Below are positions 1 through 8,903 of a DNA stretch of 64,000 nt, one piece after another. The DNA is taken from positions 682,001-746,000 of the forward strand of contig NZ_JAPEPJ010000001.1 in NCBI RefSeq assembly GCF_026340255.1. The letters are read 5' to 3'. The notes under the pieces are model-generated. The model searched no databases. It saw nothing but the letters and a program-made list of their open reading frames with translations, and was not told where the DNA came from. Numbering within the stretch: position 1 is the first letter of the stretch; the number at the start of each line of letters is the position of its first letter. The position numbers were made by a program, and so were the translations under genes. This stretch comes from Streptomyces sp. NBC_01408. GTDB lineage: Bacteria; Actinomycetota; Actinomycetes; Streptomycetales; Streptomycetaceae.

Positions 1-1052
1 AGCGCGAGGCGGGCCGCCTTCTCCGTGGGCAGCGCGATCGCCTCGTCGAAGGAGTTGGTGTGCAGGGACTGGGTCCCGCCCAGCACCGCGGCCAAGGCCT
101 GCACGGCCACCCGTACGAGATTCAGCTCCGGCTGCTGCGCGGTCAGCTGGACCCCGGCCGTCTGGGTGTGGAAACGCAGCATCAACGACTTCGGGTCGCG
201 CGCCCCGAACTCCTCGCGCATGACGCGGGCCCAGATCCGCCGGGCCGCGCGGAACTTCGCGACCTCCTCCAGCAGGGTGGTTCGGGCGACGAAGAAGAAG
301 GACAGCCGTGGTGCGAACTCGTCGACCGCCATCCCGGCCGCCAGCGCCGTACGGACGTAGGCGACGGCGTCGGCGAGGGTGAAGGCGACCTCCTGCGCGG
401 GTGAGGCCCCCGCTTCGGCCATGTGGTAGCCGGAGATGGAGATGGTGTTCCACTTCGGGATCTCGGCCCGGCAGTACCGGAAGGTGTCGGCCGTCAGCCG
501 GAGCGAGGGCCCGGGCGGGAAGATGTACGTCCCGCGGGCGATGTACTCCTTCAGCACGTCGTTCTGGATCGTGCCCGTCAGCCGCGCGCCCGGAATGCCC
601 TGTTCCTCCGCTACCAGTTGATAGAGCAGCAGGAGCAGCGCGGCGGGCGCGTTGATGGTCATCGAGGTGGAGACCCGGTCGAGCGGGATCCCCTCGAACA
701 GCGTCCGCATGTCGTCGACCGAGTCGACCGCGACCCCGACCTTGCCCACTTCGCCGTGTGCGAGCGGGGCGTCGGAGTCGTGGCCCATCTGCGTCGGCAG
801 GTCGAAGGCGACGGACAGTCCGGTGCCGCCGCCCGCGATGAGCTGCCGGTACCGGGCGTTGGACTCGGCGGCCGTACCGAAGCCGGCGTACTGCCGCATG
901 GTCCAGGGCCGTCCGGTGTACATGGTGGGATAAATCCCCCGGGTGTACGGGAAGTCGCCGGGCTCCCCGAGGGCGACGCCGGGGTCCCACCCCGTCAGGT
1001 CGCCGGGCCCGTAGACGGGTTCGATCGGGATTCCGCTCTCGGTGCGTGCCAT
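1..1052 (-). CDS. Acyl-CoA (methylmalonyl-CoA type) mutase large subunit, N-terminal part, runs off the window
   Basis: This is the substrate-binding TIM-barrel subunit of a B12-dependent acyl-CoA mutase, which rearranges the carbon skeleton of methylmalonyl-CoA-like substrates towards succinyl-CoA. About 350 codons are present; the C-terminus lies to the left of base 1. Seen in the sequence are the CoA-channel segment around residues 36-58 (TMY at 43-45, then [11 protein letters not shown]), the [10 protein letters not shown] segment at about 78-87, the [12 protein letters not shown] segment at about 168-179 and [16 protein letters not shown] further on. The ATG at 1052 is preceded by CTGGAGG. 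In methylmalonyl-CoA mutase a Tyr and an Arg bind the substrate carboxylate; from memory these align with Tyr45 and Arg173 here, whereas isobutyryl-CoA mutases have Gln at the Arg site. I therefore lean to a dicarboxylate-type substrate. A separate B12-binding small subunit lies at 55628-56029. Confidence 0.9.
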   Translation of the reverse strand, partial: MARTESGIPIEPVYGPGDLTGWDPGVALGEPGDFPYTRGIYPTMYTGRPWTMRQYAGFGTAAESNARYRQLIAGGGTGLSVAFDLPTQMGHDSDAPLAHGEVGKVGVAVDSVDDMRTLFEGIPLDRVSTSMTINAPAALLLLLYQLVAEEQGIPGARLTGTIQNDVLKEYIARGTYIFPPGPSLRLTADTFRYCRAEIPKWNTISISGYHMAEAGASPAQEVAFTLADAVAYVRTALAAGMAVDEFAPRLSFFFVARTTLLEEVAKFRAARRIWARVMREEFGARDPKSLMLRFHTQTAGVQLTAQQPELNLVRVAVQALAAVLGGTQSLHTNSFDEAIALPTEKAARLA

Positions 1053-1221
1053 CGACCAATCCTCCAGAGGGGCGACCGGGCCCGGGGTGTGACGCGGCCG
1101 TCTGCGCGAAAGACGGCGGACGGCTCCTGGTCACAATGGCGCAACATCCCGCTGCGGGCTGCAACTCTCCACGCGCGTCAGGCATCACCTAGTTACACGA
1201 CGTAGAAATCGGGGGACTGCA

Positions 1222-2112
1222 ATGCACCGCCAGAGAGTCATATTCCGCACGCTCGGAGTGGCCACCGCCGTCGCACTCGCCGCGACCGCCTGCGGGCCCC
1301 AGAAGACGCAGCCCGCGGGCTCCGCCTCCTCGGCCCCGTCCTCGCCCACGGCGGGCGCCTCCCCCGAGACTTCGAACGACAACAAGCCCGCGGAGGCCTC
1401 GCCCTCCGCGTCGGCCTCCCCCTCCGCACCGGCGTCCCCGTCGCCCCAGCCCTCGTCCTCGTCCTCGCCGTCCCCGGCCGTGAAGCCGGTCATGGCGAAC
1501 GGCGACGAGAGCGAGCAGGTGCGCGAGCTCCAGGCGCGCCTGCGACAGCTCAAGCTGATGAGCGTGGCGCCGACCGGTTTCTACGGGTCCAAGACGACCG
1601 CCGCGGTCAAGACCTTCCAGTCGAAGAACGGCCTGGGTGCCACCGGATCGGTCGACGAGGCCACCTGGAAGAAGATCGAGGGCTCCACAAAGAAGCCCAC
1701 CGCGCAGGAGCTGAACCCGCCGACCGTCAACGAGCCGGACGCTCCCGACCCGCGCTGCATGGAGGGCCGGGTCCTGTGCATCAGCAAGGAGAGCCGCACC
1801 CTCGCCTGGATGATCGACGGCAAGGTCGTCTCGGCGATGGACGTGCGCTTCGGCTCGGAGAACACCCCGACCCGCGAGGGCGTCTTCAAGGTGGACCGCA
1901 AGGAAAAGGTCTGGACGTCCACGATCTACCACACGTCCATGCCGTACTCGATGTTCTTCAGTCGCGGCCAGGCGGTGCACTTCTCGGCCGACTTCGCGGC
2001 CCGCGGCTACAACGGCGCCTCGCACGGCTGTGTGAACGTCCGGGACAAGGCCGCGCTGGCGGCGGTGTTCAACCAGGTCAACGTCGGCGACAAGGTGGTC
2101 GTCTACTGGTGA
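1222..2112 (+). CDS. L,D-transpeptidase lipoprotein with peptidoglycan-binding domain
   Basis: A 296-residue cell-wall enzyme predicted to form 3-3 peptide cross-links outside the membrane. It starts with a lipoprotein signal peptide whose lipobox LAATAC puts the lipidated Cys at residue 24. A long Ser/Pro/Ala linker follows (about 30-92), then a PG_binding_1 domain (about 93-150, with the GFYGSKTTAAVKTFQ segment) and a C-terminal YkuD catalytic domain (about 175-296). The catalytic motif SHGCVNV is intact, with His268 and Cys270. The ATG is preceded by GGGGGA at 6-nt spacing. It is transcribed divergently from the acyl-CoA mutase gene. Membership of the family is clear; its individual role among the several L,D-transpeptidases a streptomycete normally has cannot be read from sequence. 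Confidence 0.92.
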   Translation: MHRQRVIFRTLGVATAVALAATACGPQKTQPAGSASSAPSSPTAGASPETSNDNKPAEASPSASASPSAPASPSPQPSSSSSPSPAVKPVMANGDESEQVRELQARLRQLKLMSVAPTGFYGSKTTAAVKTFQSKNGLGATGSVDEATWKKIEGSTKKPTAQELNPPTVNEPDAPDPRCMEGRVLCISKESRTLAWMIDGKVVSAMDVRFGSENTPTREGVFKVDRKEKVWTSTIYHTSMPYSMFFSRGQAVHFSADFAARGYNGASHGCVNVRDKAALAAVFNQVNVGDKVVVYW

Positions 2113-2312
2113 CCGCCGCAGGGCGGGCCAGGTGAGTTGAAGGCGCGGGCAGGGCCGGGGGAACGTGCCCCGCCCGCGCCGGTTGCGCAGAGCCCAGGGG
2201 TACGGGGGGAACCCCGGCTCATGCGCGGCCGATGACCAGTCGGCTCGATCTGTACTGCGTCGCGAGTTCGAAAAGTGTTACAGGCACGTCAGCGCGGGGG
2301 CCGGGACGTGGA

Positions 2313-3440
2313 TCAGCGGCCGCCGAACAGGCCCGTCGAACCGCCCGAGAGCACGGGGCCCAGCAGCGGCGCCCGCAGTACGGTGCCCTTCGCCCCGGAG
2401 TCGCCGGTGCCCTTCGCCCCGGAATCCCCCGTGCTGCCGGAATCCCCCGTGCCGCCGGAGCCGGTCTCGCCCGGGGCGCCCTCGCGGGTGCCGTCCCGCA
2501 GCCCGTCCAGCATCGCCTCGCAGTAGCGCGGGATCCGGGCCACGCCGCTGGCGAGCCGCGCGAGCCGGTCGCGGCGGTCGTCGCTCAGGCGGCCCGCCCG
2601 GTAGTCCCTGCAGAGGTCGATGTTCCGCAGGCGGCTCTCCCGCTCGCCGTCGCGTTCCTTGTCGGTGCCGGCGGTGAACCCCTCCCGGTTGGTGTCCCCG
2701 CCGTCGCCCCTGCCTTCCCGGTCGCCGTTGCCGTCCTTGCCGTCGCCGCCGCCCAGGCCGCCCTGGGCGTCCTTGCCCGAGCCGCCGGTGGCGGGCGCGC
2801 CGGACGACGCGCCGGCGGCCGTTCCCGTCCCCGGCGGCATGGAACCGTCGGCGCCCGGGGTCTGCGGCCCGCCGGTCAGGCGCGGCCCGCCCTCGCCGTC
2901 CCGCAGCGGGGTGGGCCGCAGGTTCGGGCCGAGCGTCGGGTCCTGGCTGCCGGCGGGCTCCGGGTCCCCGTCGACGCTGACGGACATCGCGGGACCCGGT
3001 CCCGCGCTGTCGTGCCGGGGCCCGTCCAGCAGCCCCGCGCCCACCGCCGCGGCCAGGCCGCCGACCGCGACGCTCGCCAGCGCGGCCGCCAGGCCGAACC
3101 GGACGGGCCGCGCGGGCCGGCGCCCGCGGGGCGCGGACAGGGGGAGGGGGCGGCCGAGGGCCACCAGGGGTTCATCGTGGCCGGACGCCGCGGCGGGCCG
3201 CTCCGACGGGGGTACGGCCGGCCCGCGCGCAGCACGGAAGGCGGCCACCGCGGCGGCCTCGCCGGGCAGTTCCGCTCCGGCGGGCGGCCGCTCGGCCAGG
3301 GCGTCGAGGGCAGCGCGCAGCCGGGCGGCACGGTCCCGCGCCCGGGGATCGGCGGCCGGGCCCACAGGTTCCACCGGCTCGCCGCGCAGCAGTCGCTCCA
3401 CCGCGGCTTCGTCCAGCCACCTGTCGCGCTCGTCGGCCAT
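2313..3440 (-). CDS. Putative membrane-anchored partner (anti-sigma-like) of the adjacent ECF sigma factor
   Basis: A 375-residue protein of unknown function. I chose the ATG at 3440 because it overlaps the TGA of the upstream sigma gene as ATGA, with AAGGA about 8 nt upstream, which indicates translational coupling; a longer reading from 3464 is possible. The N-terminal ~110 residues are charged and would be cytoplasmic, including DRWLDEAAVERLLRG near the start. One membrane segment follows (FGLAAALASVAVGGLAAAVGAGLL, about 120-143). The extracytoplasmic C-terminal half is Gly/Pro/Asp-rich with a run of TGDSGAKG repeats close to the end. I see no zinc-binding HxxxCxxC anti-sigma motif. The anti-sigma role is inferred from the coupling and topology only. 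Confidence 0.6.
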   Translation of the reverse strand: MADERDRWLDEAAVERLLRGEPVEPVGPAADPRARDRAARLRAALDALAERPPAGAELPGEAAAVAAFRAARGPAVPPSERPAAASGHDEPLVALGRPLPLSAPRGRRPARPVRFGLAAALASVAVGGLAAAVGAGLLDGPRHDSAGPGPAMSVSVDGDPEPAGSQDPTLGPNLRPTPLRDGEGGPRLTGGPQTPGADGSMPPGTGTAAGASSGAPATGGSGKDAQGGLGGGDGKDGNGDREGRGDGGDTNREGFTAGTDKERDGERESRLRNIDLCRDYRAGRLSDDRRDRLARLASGVARIPRYCEAMLDGLRDGTREGAPGETGSGGTGDSGSTGDSGAKGTGDSGAKGTVLRAPLLGPVLSGGSTGLFGGR

Positions 3441-4231
3441 CACATGTCCTTCTGCGTCCGCCAACGTGAATGCGTCACACCGGTTTGTTCCACTAGGCCC
3501 CCGCCACGGCCGCGCTGCGCGGGTACGGCGTCGAGATCCCTCCCGCCCCCGCCGTCCCGTGGCGGGCCACCGGCATTATGGCCGACCGGAGATTCCGCTT
3601 CCGCGCCCGGCCCGGATCCCGGCTCGAAGCCGCCCCTCACGTCCTGCGCGCTCAGCAGCTCCGCCAGCTTCTTCAGCCCCCGGTGCGCAGCGGTCCGTAC
3701 CGCCCCGGGGCGCTTGCCCAGGGTCTCGGCCGCGGTCTTGGCGTCGAGCCCTACGACGACCCGTAGGACGACGGCCTCCGCCTGGTCCTGGGGGAGCTGC
3801 GCGATGAGCGCCATGGTCATACCGGTGGAGAGCGCCTCCATGGCCTCGCCCGCGGTGTCGCAGTCGGCGGCCCGGCCGGTCAGCTCGGTCTCGTCCCCGC
3901 CGATGGCGGGACGGCGGCCGCGCATGCGGATGTGGTCGAGGGCCCGGTTGCGGGCGATGCGGGCGGCCCAGCCCCGGAAGCGGTCGGCGTCGCCGGTGAA
4001 GGAGGCCAGGTCGCGGGCGATCTGCAGCCAGGCCTCGGAGGCCACGTCCTCCGCGTCGCCGTCCCCGACGAGCGTGCGTACGTATCCGAGCAGGCGTGGG
4101 TGCACGGCGCGGTACACAGCACGGAACGCGTTCTCGTCGCCGTCCTGTGCCGCGAGCACCGCGGCGGTCAGCTCCGCGTCGTCCCCCAGCAAAGTCCCCA
4201 ACCCGTTCAATGTCCTGTACGTCTGGCGCAA
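3440..4231 (-). CDS. ECF-type RNA polymerase sigma factor
   Basis: A sigma-70 family protein of up to 263 residues. Region 2 is recognisable (AFRAVYRAVHPRLLGYVRTL, EDVASEAWLQIARDL, then FRGWAARIARNRALDHIR) and so is region 4 (LPQDQAEAVVLRVVVGLD followed by AETLGKRPGAVRTAAHRGLKKL). The last ~60 residues are low-complexity, Gly/Arg/Asp-rich and outside the usual ECF fold. The start is uncertain: no ATG or GTG precedes region 2, so a TTG must be used. 4231 is the furthest upstream, and a TTG about 27 nt further in has AGGA at better spacing. The stop overlaps the start of the membrane partner as ATGA. A perfect palindrome GTTGTACAAC lies ~40 nt upstream at 4270-4279. Confidence 0.85.
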   Translation of the reverse strand: MRQTYRTLNGLGTLLGDDAELTAAVLAAQDGDENAFRAVYRAVHPRLLGYVRTLVGDGDAEDVASEAWLQIARDLASFTGDADRFRGWAARIARNRALDHIRMRGRRPAIGGDETELTGRAADCDTAGEAMEALSTGMTMALIAQLPQDQAEAVVLRVVVGLDAKTAAETLGKRPGAVRTAAHRGLKKLAELLSAQDVRGGFEPGSGPGAEAESPVGHNAGGPPRDGGGGRDLDAVPAQRGRGGGLVEQTGVTHSRWRTQKDM

Positions 4232-4269
4232 ATCAGCACGTTACGGCTTTCAAGCACCTTCGTCCACGA

Positions 4270-4279
4270 GTTGTACAAC
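4270..4279. promoter_or_regulatory. 10-bp palindrome GTTGTACAAC in the divergent sigma / OHCU-like intergenic region
   Basis: The 288-bp region 4232-4519 separates the sigma gene from the OHCU-like gene. It contains the perfect palindrome GTTGTACAAC ~40 nt upstream of the sigma start, inside CGAGTTGTACAACGAGC. It could be an operator, but no regulator can be assigned. The rest of the region shows a possible TAGCGT -10 box at 4516-4521 for the rightward gene, and nothing else I recognise. Confidence 0.3.
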
Positions 4280-4519
4280 GAGCAACCATTCCTGCGCGGA
4301 GCGAGGTGTGACACAAAACGCACTCGGGGCGCTGACAGGGGTACGGGCTTGTCGCACGAGTCCGTGACGGACGGCGACCGGGGCCTCTCCTGTGGGGGGT
4401 GGCGGCCTCGGTCGCCTTCCCCTTCTCCCTGCTGTCAGCGGTGCTCACTTCATCCTTTCGGCTCACTTCCGGGTGAAATCCTCGAATGGGTACGACACAC
4501 CCCGTGCCCCGTCGATAGC

Positions 4520-5125
4520 GTGGCCGGATACCCGCGCCACGCCCCGAGGAGCCCCCTGCTGTCCAGCCACCTTCCGGCACAGGCCCGCGGCAGCTCCGAC
4601 CCTTCGCACGGCTCCGGACTGGCGCGGTTCAACGCCCTGTCCCCCGAAGCCGCCCAGGCCGTCCTGCTGCACTGCTGCGGAAGCGGGCGCTGGGCCCACC
4701 GGATGGCCACTCACCGCCCCTACCCCGATTCCGACGCTCTGCTCGCCGCCGCGGACGAGGCCTCGTACGACCTCTCCCAGGCGGACCTGTCTGAGGCACT
4801 GGCCTCCGAGTGCCCCGAGGAACTGGGGCACGGAGCACCGTACGCCGCCCTGCTGGCCCTCGACGCGGCCCACGCGGAGTACGAGCGCAAATTCGGCCAC
4901 GCCTTCGTGATCTGCCTCGACGGGCACCCGCCGGAGGAACAGGCCGACCAGCTGCTGACCGCGATCCGGCGCCGGATGGGGCACGAGGTCGACGAGGAGC
5001 GCTCGATCTCCGCGGACGAGCTCCGCCGGGTCGCGCAGGCCCGGCTGCTGGACCTGACACGCTGGCTGACCTCGGCCGATGGGCTGACTGCTACGGAAAT
5101 CGGGCTATTCGCCCCTGTGGGATAG
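4520..5125 (+). CDS. OHCU decarboxylase-like protein lacking the canonical catalytic motif
   Basis: The product aligns by eye with 2-oxo-4-hydroxy-4-carboxy-5-ureidoimidazoline decarboxylases of purine catabolism: FNALSPEAAQAVLLHCCGSGRWA, then RPYPDSDALLAAADEAS, and the late YERKFGHAF...ICLDG and RRRMGHEVDEE segments. The family's catalytic His in the HPRIG motif is missing: where it should be, the protein reads ALASECPEELG, and the following Ser/Glu-Gln helix is shortened. It is therefore probably not a normal decarboxylase. The start is unclear. GTG 4520 is the only nearby in-frame GTG, but a TAGCGT -10 box overlaps it. CTG 4556 has GAGGAG just upstream. It sits directly upstream of sdhCDAB in the same direction. 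Confidence 0.7.
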   Translation: MAGYPRHAPRSPLLSSHLPAQARGSSDPSHGSGLARFNALSPEAAQAVLLHCCGSGRWAHRMATHRPYPDSDALLAAADEASYDLSQADLSEALASECPEELGHGAPYAALLALDAAHAEYERKFGHAFVICLDGHPPEEQADQLLTAIRRRMGHEVDEERSISADELRRVAQARLLDLTRWLTSADGLTATEIGLFAPVG

Positions 5126-5277
5126 CCCGTACGTGCCTGTTTGATCACACCGAAGACCCCCGCGCGAAGGAACCGACAAAGCGTCGCTACGATGTCCGGG
5201 GCCGGAGGACCGTACCCGGCCGGGCCCGACCGACAACGAAGCCGGCTGGCCCCCGCCCCGCTTCCGGAGGGTTTTCC

Positions 5278-5658
5278 GTGCCGGCTGGAACGTTGTACCG
5301 CGGCCGGGAAGGAATGTGGTCCTGGGTGGCTCATCGAGTCACCGGCGTCCTCATCTTCTTCTTCCTGTTCGTACACGTCCTCGACACCGCTCTCGTCCGC
5401 GTCTCCCCCGAGGCGTACGACGATGTCGTGGCTACCTACAAGACTCCGATCGTCGCGCTGCTGGAGTACGGCCTCGTCGCCGCAATCCTGTTCCACGCGC
5501 TCAACGGTCTCCGTGTCATCGCCGTGGACTTCTGGTCCAAGGGCCCCCGCTACCAGAAGCAGATGCTCTGGTCCGTCGTGGGCGTCTGGATCGTGCTGAT
5601 GGTCGGGGCCCTCTACCCCGTACTGGGCCACGCCTACCTTGAACTGTTCGGGAAGTGA
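5278..5658 (+). CDS. sdhC: Succinate dehydrogenase cytochrome b556 subunit
   Basis: A 126-residue membrane anchor of respiratory complex II. It carries the family signature SWVAHRVTGVLIFFFLFVH near the N-terminus, and FHALNGLRVIAVD, whose His is the expected axial haem ligand. Three transmembrane helices can be seen (about residues 18-40, 60-82 and 98-120). The GTG start has GGAGG (5266-5270) at good spacing. It is the first gene of sdhCDAB; sdhD begins 5 bp downstream. The preceding 150 bp (5126-5277) must hold the operon promoter, but I cannot assign boxes with confidence. Confidence 0.95.
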   Translation: MPAGTLYRGREGMWSWVAHRVTGVLIFFFLFVHVLDTALVRVSPEAYDDVVATYKTPIVALLEYGLVAAILFHALNGLRVIAVDFWSKGPRYQKQMLWSVVGVWIVLMVGALYPVLGHAYLELFGK

Positions 5659-5663
5659 CACGC

Positions 5664-6155
5664 ATGTCTTCTGACACTTCTTCGGTCAACATGAGCAAGG
5701 GCATCGGCGACGTGGAGGGCGTGTCCCTCTACGACACCGACAACCCGGCCCCGTACATCGAGGCCCCGCGCAAGCGGACGGGCAAGACCCCGCGCTCGAC
5801 CCGCGGCAACTTCGAGATGGTCGCGTGGCTCTTCATGCGCCTCTCGGGCATCGTGCTCGTCGTCCTCGTCATCGGCCACCTGCTGATCCAGCTGGTGCTC
5901 GACGGCGGCGTCTCCAAGATCGGCTTCGCCTTCGTGGCCGGCCGCTGGGCGTCCCCGTTCTGGCAGGTCTGGGACCTGCTGATGCTGTGGCTGGCGATGC
6001 TGCACGGAGCCAACGGCCTGCGTACCGTCATCAACGACTACGCGGAGCGTGCCAACACGCGGCTGTGGCTGAAGGGCCTGCTCTACACCGCCACGGTGTT
6101 CACCATCCTTCTGGGCACGCTGGTGATCTTCACCTTCGACCCGAACATCCGCTAG
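5664..6155 (+). CDS. sdhD: Succinate dehydrogenase hydrophobic membrane anchor subunit
   Basis: A 163-residue second membrane anchor of complex II. A polar N-terminal tail of ~50 residues is followed by three membrane helices, starting with FEMVAWLFMRLSGIVLVVLV. The second helix contains MLHGANGLRTVINDYA, where the His matches the conserved haem/quinone-site region. The ATG at 5664 was preferred over an in-frame GTG at 5655 that overlaps the sdhC stop. The flavoprotein gene starts 23 bp further on. Confidence 0.93.
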   Translation: MSSDTSSVNMSKGIGDVEGVSLYDTDNPAPYIEAPRKRTGKTPRSTRGNFEMVAWLFMRLSGIVLVVLVIGHLLIQLVLDGGVSKIGFAFVAGRWASPFWQVWDLLMLWLAMLHGANGLRTVINDYAERANTRLWLKGLLYTATVFTILLGTLVIFTFDPNIR

Positions 6156-6178
6156 GCAACGGGGCTGAGGCGAAACCA

Positions 6179-7933
6179 ATGAAGATCCACAAGTACGACA
6201 CCGTCATCGTCGGGGCGGGCGGCGCAGGCATGCGCGCCGCCATCGAGTCGACGAAGCGCAGCCGCACCGCCGTGCTGACGAAGCTCTACCCCACCCGCTC
6301 CCACACGGGCGCCGCGCAGGGCGGCATGGCCGCCGCGCTGGCCAACGTGGAAGAGGACAACTGGGAGTGGCACACCTTCGACACGGTCAAGGGCGGTGAC
6401 TACCTGGTCGACCAGGACGCCGCCGAGATCCTGGCGAAGGAGGCCATCGACGCGGTCCTCGACCTGGAGAAGATGGGCCTGCCGTTCAACCGCACCCCGG
6501 ACGGCACCATCGACCAGCGCCGCTTCGGCGGCCACTCGCGCAACCACGGCGAGGCCCCGGTCCGCCGGTCCTGCTACGCCGCGGACCGCACCGGTCACAT
6601 GATCCTCCAGACGCTGTACCAGAACTGCGTCAAGGAGGGCGTGGAGTTCTTCAACGAGTTCTACGTCCTGGACCAGCTCCTCGTGGAAGAGGACGGCGTC
6701 CAGAAGTCGGCCGGCGTCGTCGCGTACGAGCTGGCCACCGGCGAGATCCACGTCTTCCAGGCGAAGGCCGTCATCTACGCCTCCGGCGGCACCGGCAAGT
6801 TCTTCAAGGTGACCTCCAACGCGCACACCCTCACGGGTGACGGCCAGGCGGCCTGCTACCGCCGCGGCCTGCCGCTCGAGGACATGGAGTTCTTCCAGTT
6901 CCACCCGACGGGCATCTGGCGCATGGGCATCCTGCTGACGGAGGGCGCCCGCGGTGAGGGCGGCATCCTCCGCAACAAGGACGGCGAGCGCTTCATGGAG
7001 AAGTACGCGCCGGTCATGAAGGACCTCGCGTCCCGTGACGTCGTCTCGCGCTCCATCTACACCGAGATCCGTGAGGGCCGCGGCTGCGGTCCCGCCGGTG
7101 ACCACGTGTACCTGGACCTGACGCACCTCCCGCCGGAGCAGCTCGACGCCAAGCTCCCGGACATCACCGAGTTCGCGCGTACGTACCTGGGCATCGAGCC
7201 CTACACGGACCCGATCCCGATCCAGCCCACCGCGCACTACGCCATGGGCGGCATCCCGACCAACGTCGAGGGTGAGGTCCTGCGCGACAACACCACCGTC
7301 GTCCCCGGCCTGTACGCGGCCGGCGAGGTCGCGTGCGTGTCGGTCCACGGCGCGAACCGCCTGGGCACCAACTCGCTGCTGGACATCAACGTCTTCGGCA
7401 AGCGCTCGGGCATCGCGGCGGCCAGGTACTCGCAGGAGAACGACTACGTCGAGCTCCCCGAGAACCCGGCCTCCCTCGTCGAGGAGCAGGTCGAGCGGCT
7501 GCGCAACTCCACGGGCAACGAGCGGGTCGCCGACCTGCGTCTGGAGCTCCAGGAGACGATGGACGCGTGCGTGATGGTGTTCCGTACGGAGCAGACCATC
7601 AAGACCGCGGTCGAGAAGATCGCGGAGCTGCGCGAGCGCTACAAGAACGTGTCCGTCCAGGACAAGGGCAAGCGCTTCAACACGGACCTGCTGGAAGCCA
7701 TCGAGCTGGGCAACCTGCTCGACCTGGCCGAGGTCATGGCCGTGTCCGCGCTGGCGCGCAAGGAGTCCCGCGGCGGTCACTACCGCGAGGACTACCCCAA
7801 CCGCGACGACGTCAACTTCATGCGCCACACCATGGCGTACCGCGAGGTCGGAGCCGACGGCTCGGACTCGATCCGGCTCGACTACAAGCCGGTCGTCACG
7901 ACCCGCTACCAGCCGATGGAGCGTAAGTACTGA
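6179..7933 (+). CDS. sdhA: Succinate dehydrogenase flavoprotein subunit
   Basis: A 584-residue catalytic subunit that oxidises succinate to fumarate with covalent FAD. The N-terminal dinucleotide-binding motif VIVGAGGAGMRAAIE is followed by RSHTGAAQGG, whose His carries the flavin. The active-site stretch QFHPTG (about residue 240) and the late HGANRLGTNSLLDINVFG segment are intact. The C-terminal helical domain and its end, TTRYQPMERKY, look normal, and the length is typical. The TGA overlaps the ATG of sdhB by one base (TGATG), so the two are translationally coupled. Confidence 0.97.
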   Translation: MKIHKYDTVIVGAGGAGMRAAIESTKRSRTAVLTKLYPTRSHTGAAQGGMAAALANVEEDNWEWHTFDTVKGGDYLVDQDAAEILAKEAIDAVLDLEKMGLPFNRTPDGTIDQRRFGGHSRNHGEAPVRRSCYAADRTGHMILQTLYQNCVKEGVEFFNEFYVLDQLLVEEDGVQKSAGVVAYELATGEIHVFQAKAVIYASGGTGKFFKVTSNAHTLTGDGQAACYRRGLPLEDMEFFQFHPTGIWRMGILLTEGARGEGGILRNKDGERFMEKYAPVMKDLASRDVVSRSIYTEIREGRGCGPAGDHVYLDLTHLPPEQLDAKLPDITEFARTYLGIEPYTDPIPIQPTAHYAMGGIPTNVEGEVLRDNTTVVPGLYAAGEVACVSVHGANRLGTNSLLDINVFGKRSGIAAARYSQENDYVELPENPASLVEEQVERLRNSTGNERVADLRLELQETMDACVMVFRTEQTIKTAVEKIAELRERYKNVSVQDKGKRFNTDLLEAIELGNLLDLAEVMAVSALARKESRGGHYREDYPNRDDVNFMRHTMAYREVGADGSDSIRLDYKPVVTTRYQPMERKY

Positions 7934-8700
7934 TGGGCACCCCGACCCTGAGCAAGACGGACCAGATGGAGGCGGCGGCCGCTGCCTCGCCCTACATCAC
8001 GGTCACCTTCCGGATCCGCCGCTTCAACCCCGAGGTCTCGGACCAGGCGGAGTGGCAGGACTTCCAGATCGAGATCGACCCGAAGGAGCGCGTGCTCGAC
8101 GGTCTCCACAAGATCAAGTGGGACCTCGACGGCACGCTGACCTTCCGTCGCTCCTGCGCGCACGGCATCTGCGGCTCCGACGCGATGCGGATCAACGGCA
8201 AGAACAGGCTCGCCTGCAAGACGCTGATCAAGGACATCAACCCGGAGAAGCCCATCACCGTCGAGGCCATCAAGGGCCTCACGGTGATGAAGGACCTCAT
8301 CGTCGACATGGAGCCCTTCTTCCAGGCGTACCGGGACGTCATGCCGTTCCTGGTCACCAAGGGCAACGAGCCGACGCGTGAGCGCCTGCAGTCCGCCGAG
8401 GACCGCGAGCGCTTCGACGACACCACCAAGTGCATCCTGTGCGCCGCGTGCACGTCCTCGTGCCCGGTGTTCTGGAACGACGGCCAGTACTTCGGCCCGG
8501 CGGCGATCGTCAACGCGCACCGCTTCATCTTCGACTCGCGTGACGAGGCCGGCGAGCAGCGGCTGGAGATCCTGAACGACAAGGACGGCGTGTGGCGCTG
8601 CCGCACGACCTTCAACTGCACCGACGCGTGCCCGCGCGGCATCGAGGTCACGAAGGCGATCCAGGAAGTCAAGCGCGCGCTGATCACGCGCCGCTTCTGA
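7933..8700 (+). CDS. sdhB: Succinate dehydrogenase iron-sulfur subunit
   Basis: A 255-residue electron-transfer subunit linking the flavoprotein to the membrane quinone site. All three cluster motifs are present: SCAHGICGSDAMRINGKNRL for the 2Fe-2S centre, CILCAACTSSCP for the 4Fe-4S centre, and CTDACPRGIEV as the 3Fe-4S ligand region. It is the last gene of the operon and is followed 16 bp later by a strong terminator. Confidence 0.97.
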   Translation: MGTPTLSKTDQMEAAAAASPYITVTFRIRRFNPEVSDQAEWQDFQIEIDPKERVLDGLHKIKWDLDGTLTFRRSCAHGICGSDAMRINGKNRLACKTLIKDINPEKPITVEAIKGLTVMKDLIVDMEPFFQAYRDVMPFLVTKGNEPTRERLQSAEDRERFDDTTKCILCAACTSSCPVFWNDGQYFGPAAIVNAHRFIFDSRDEAGEQRLEILNDKDGVWRCRTTFNCTDACPRGIEVTKAIQEVKRALITRRF

Positions 8701-8715
8701 TCCCCCGACGCACCT

Positions 8716-8759
8716 CGAAGGCCCCGCCCCCGGTAACCACCCCGGGGGCGGGGCCTTCG
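8716..8759 (+). terminator. Intrinsic-type terminator hairpin of sdhCDAB
   Basis: A near-perfect inverted repeat: CGAAGGCCCCGCCCCCGG, a 7-nt loop, then CCGGGGGCGGGGCCTTCG. There is no U-tract, as is usual in Streptomyces. It lies 16 bp after the sdhB stop. Confidence 0.9.
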
Positions 8760-8903
8760 CCGTACCCGTCCCCCGTGGGGGTGGAGATCGCCCGGATGAA
8801 CCTTTCATCGGACCGGTCCGGTCCCCCGACGGCGGTACGGTCACCGGCGTCGCTTGTACCGGAGCGCTGTCCGCACCCACACTGAGAGAAGGAGGTGCTT
8901 TCT

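Noticed and set aside
2232..4367. Long plus-strand open frame of ~711 codons
   Set aside because: It is antisense to the sigma factor and its partner; the composition is low-complexity and no family motif appears, whereas both minus-strand genes show clear domains or coupling.
5126..5277. Rex (redox) operator before sdhCDAB
   Set aside because: No TGTGAACGCGTTCACA-like palindrome is present; TTTGATCACACC is too weak a match.
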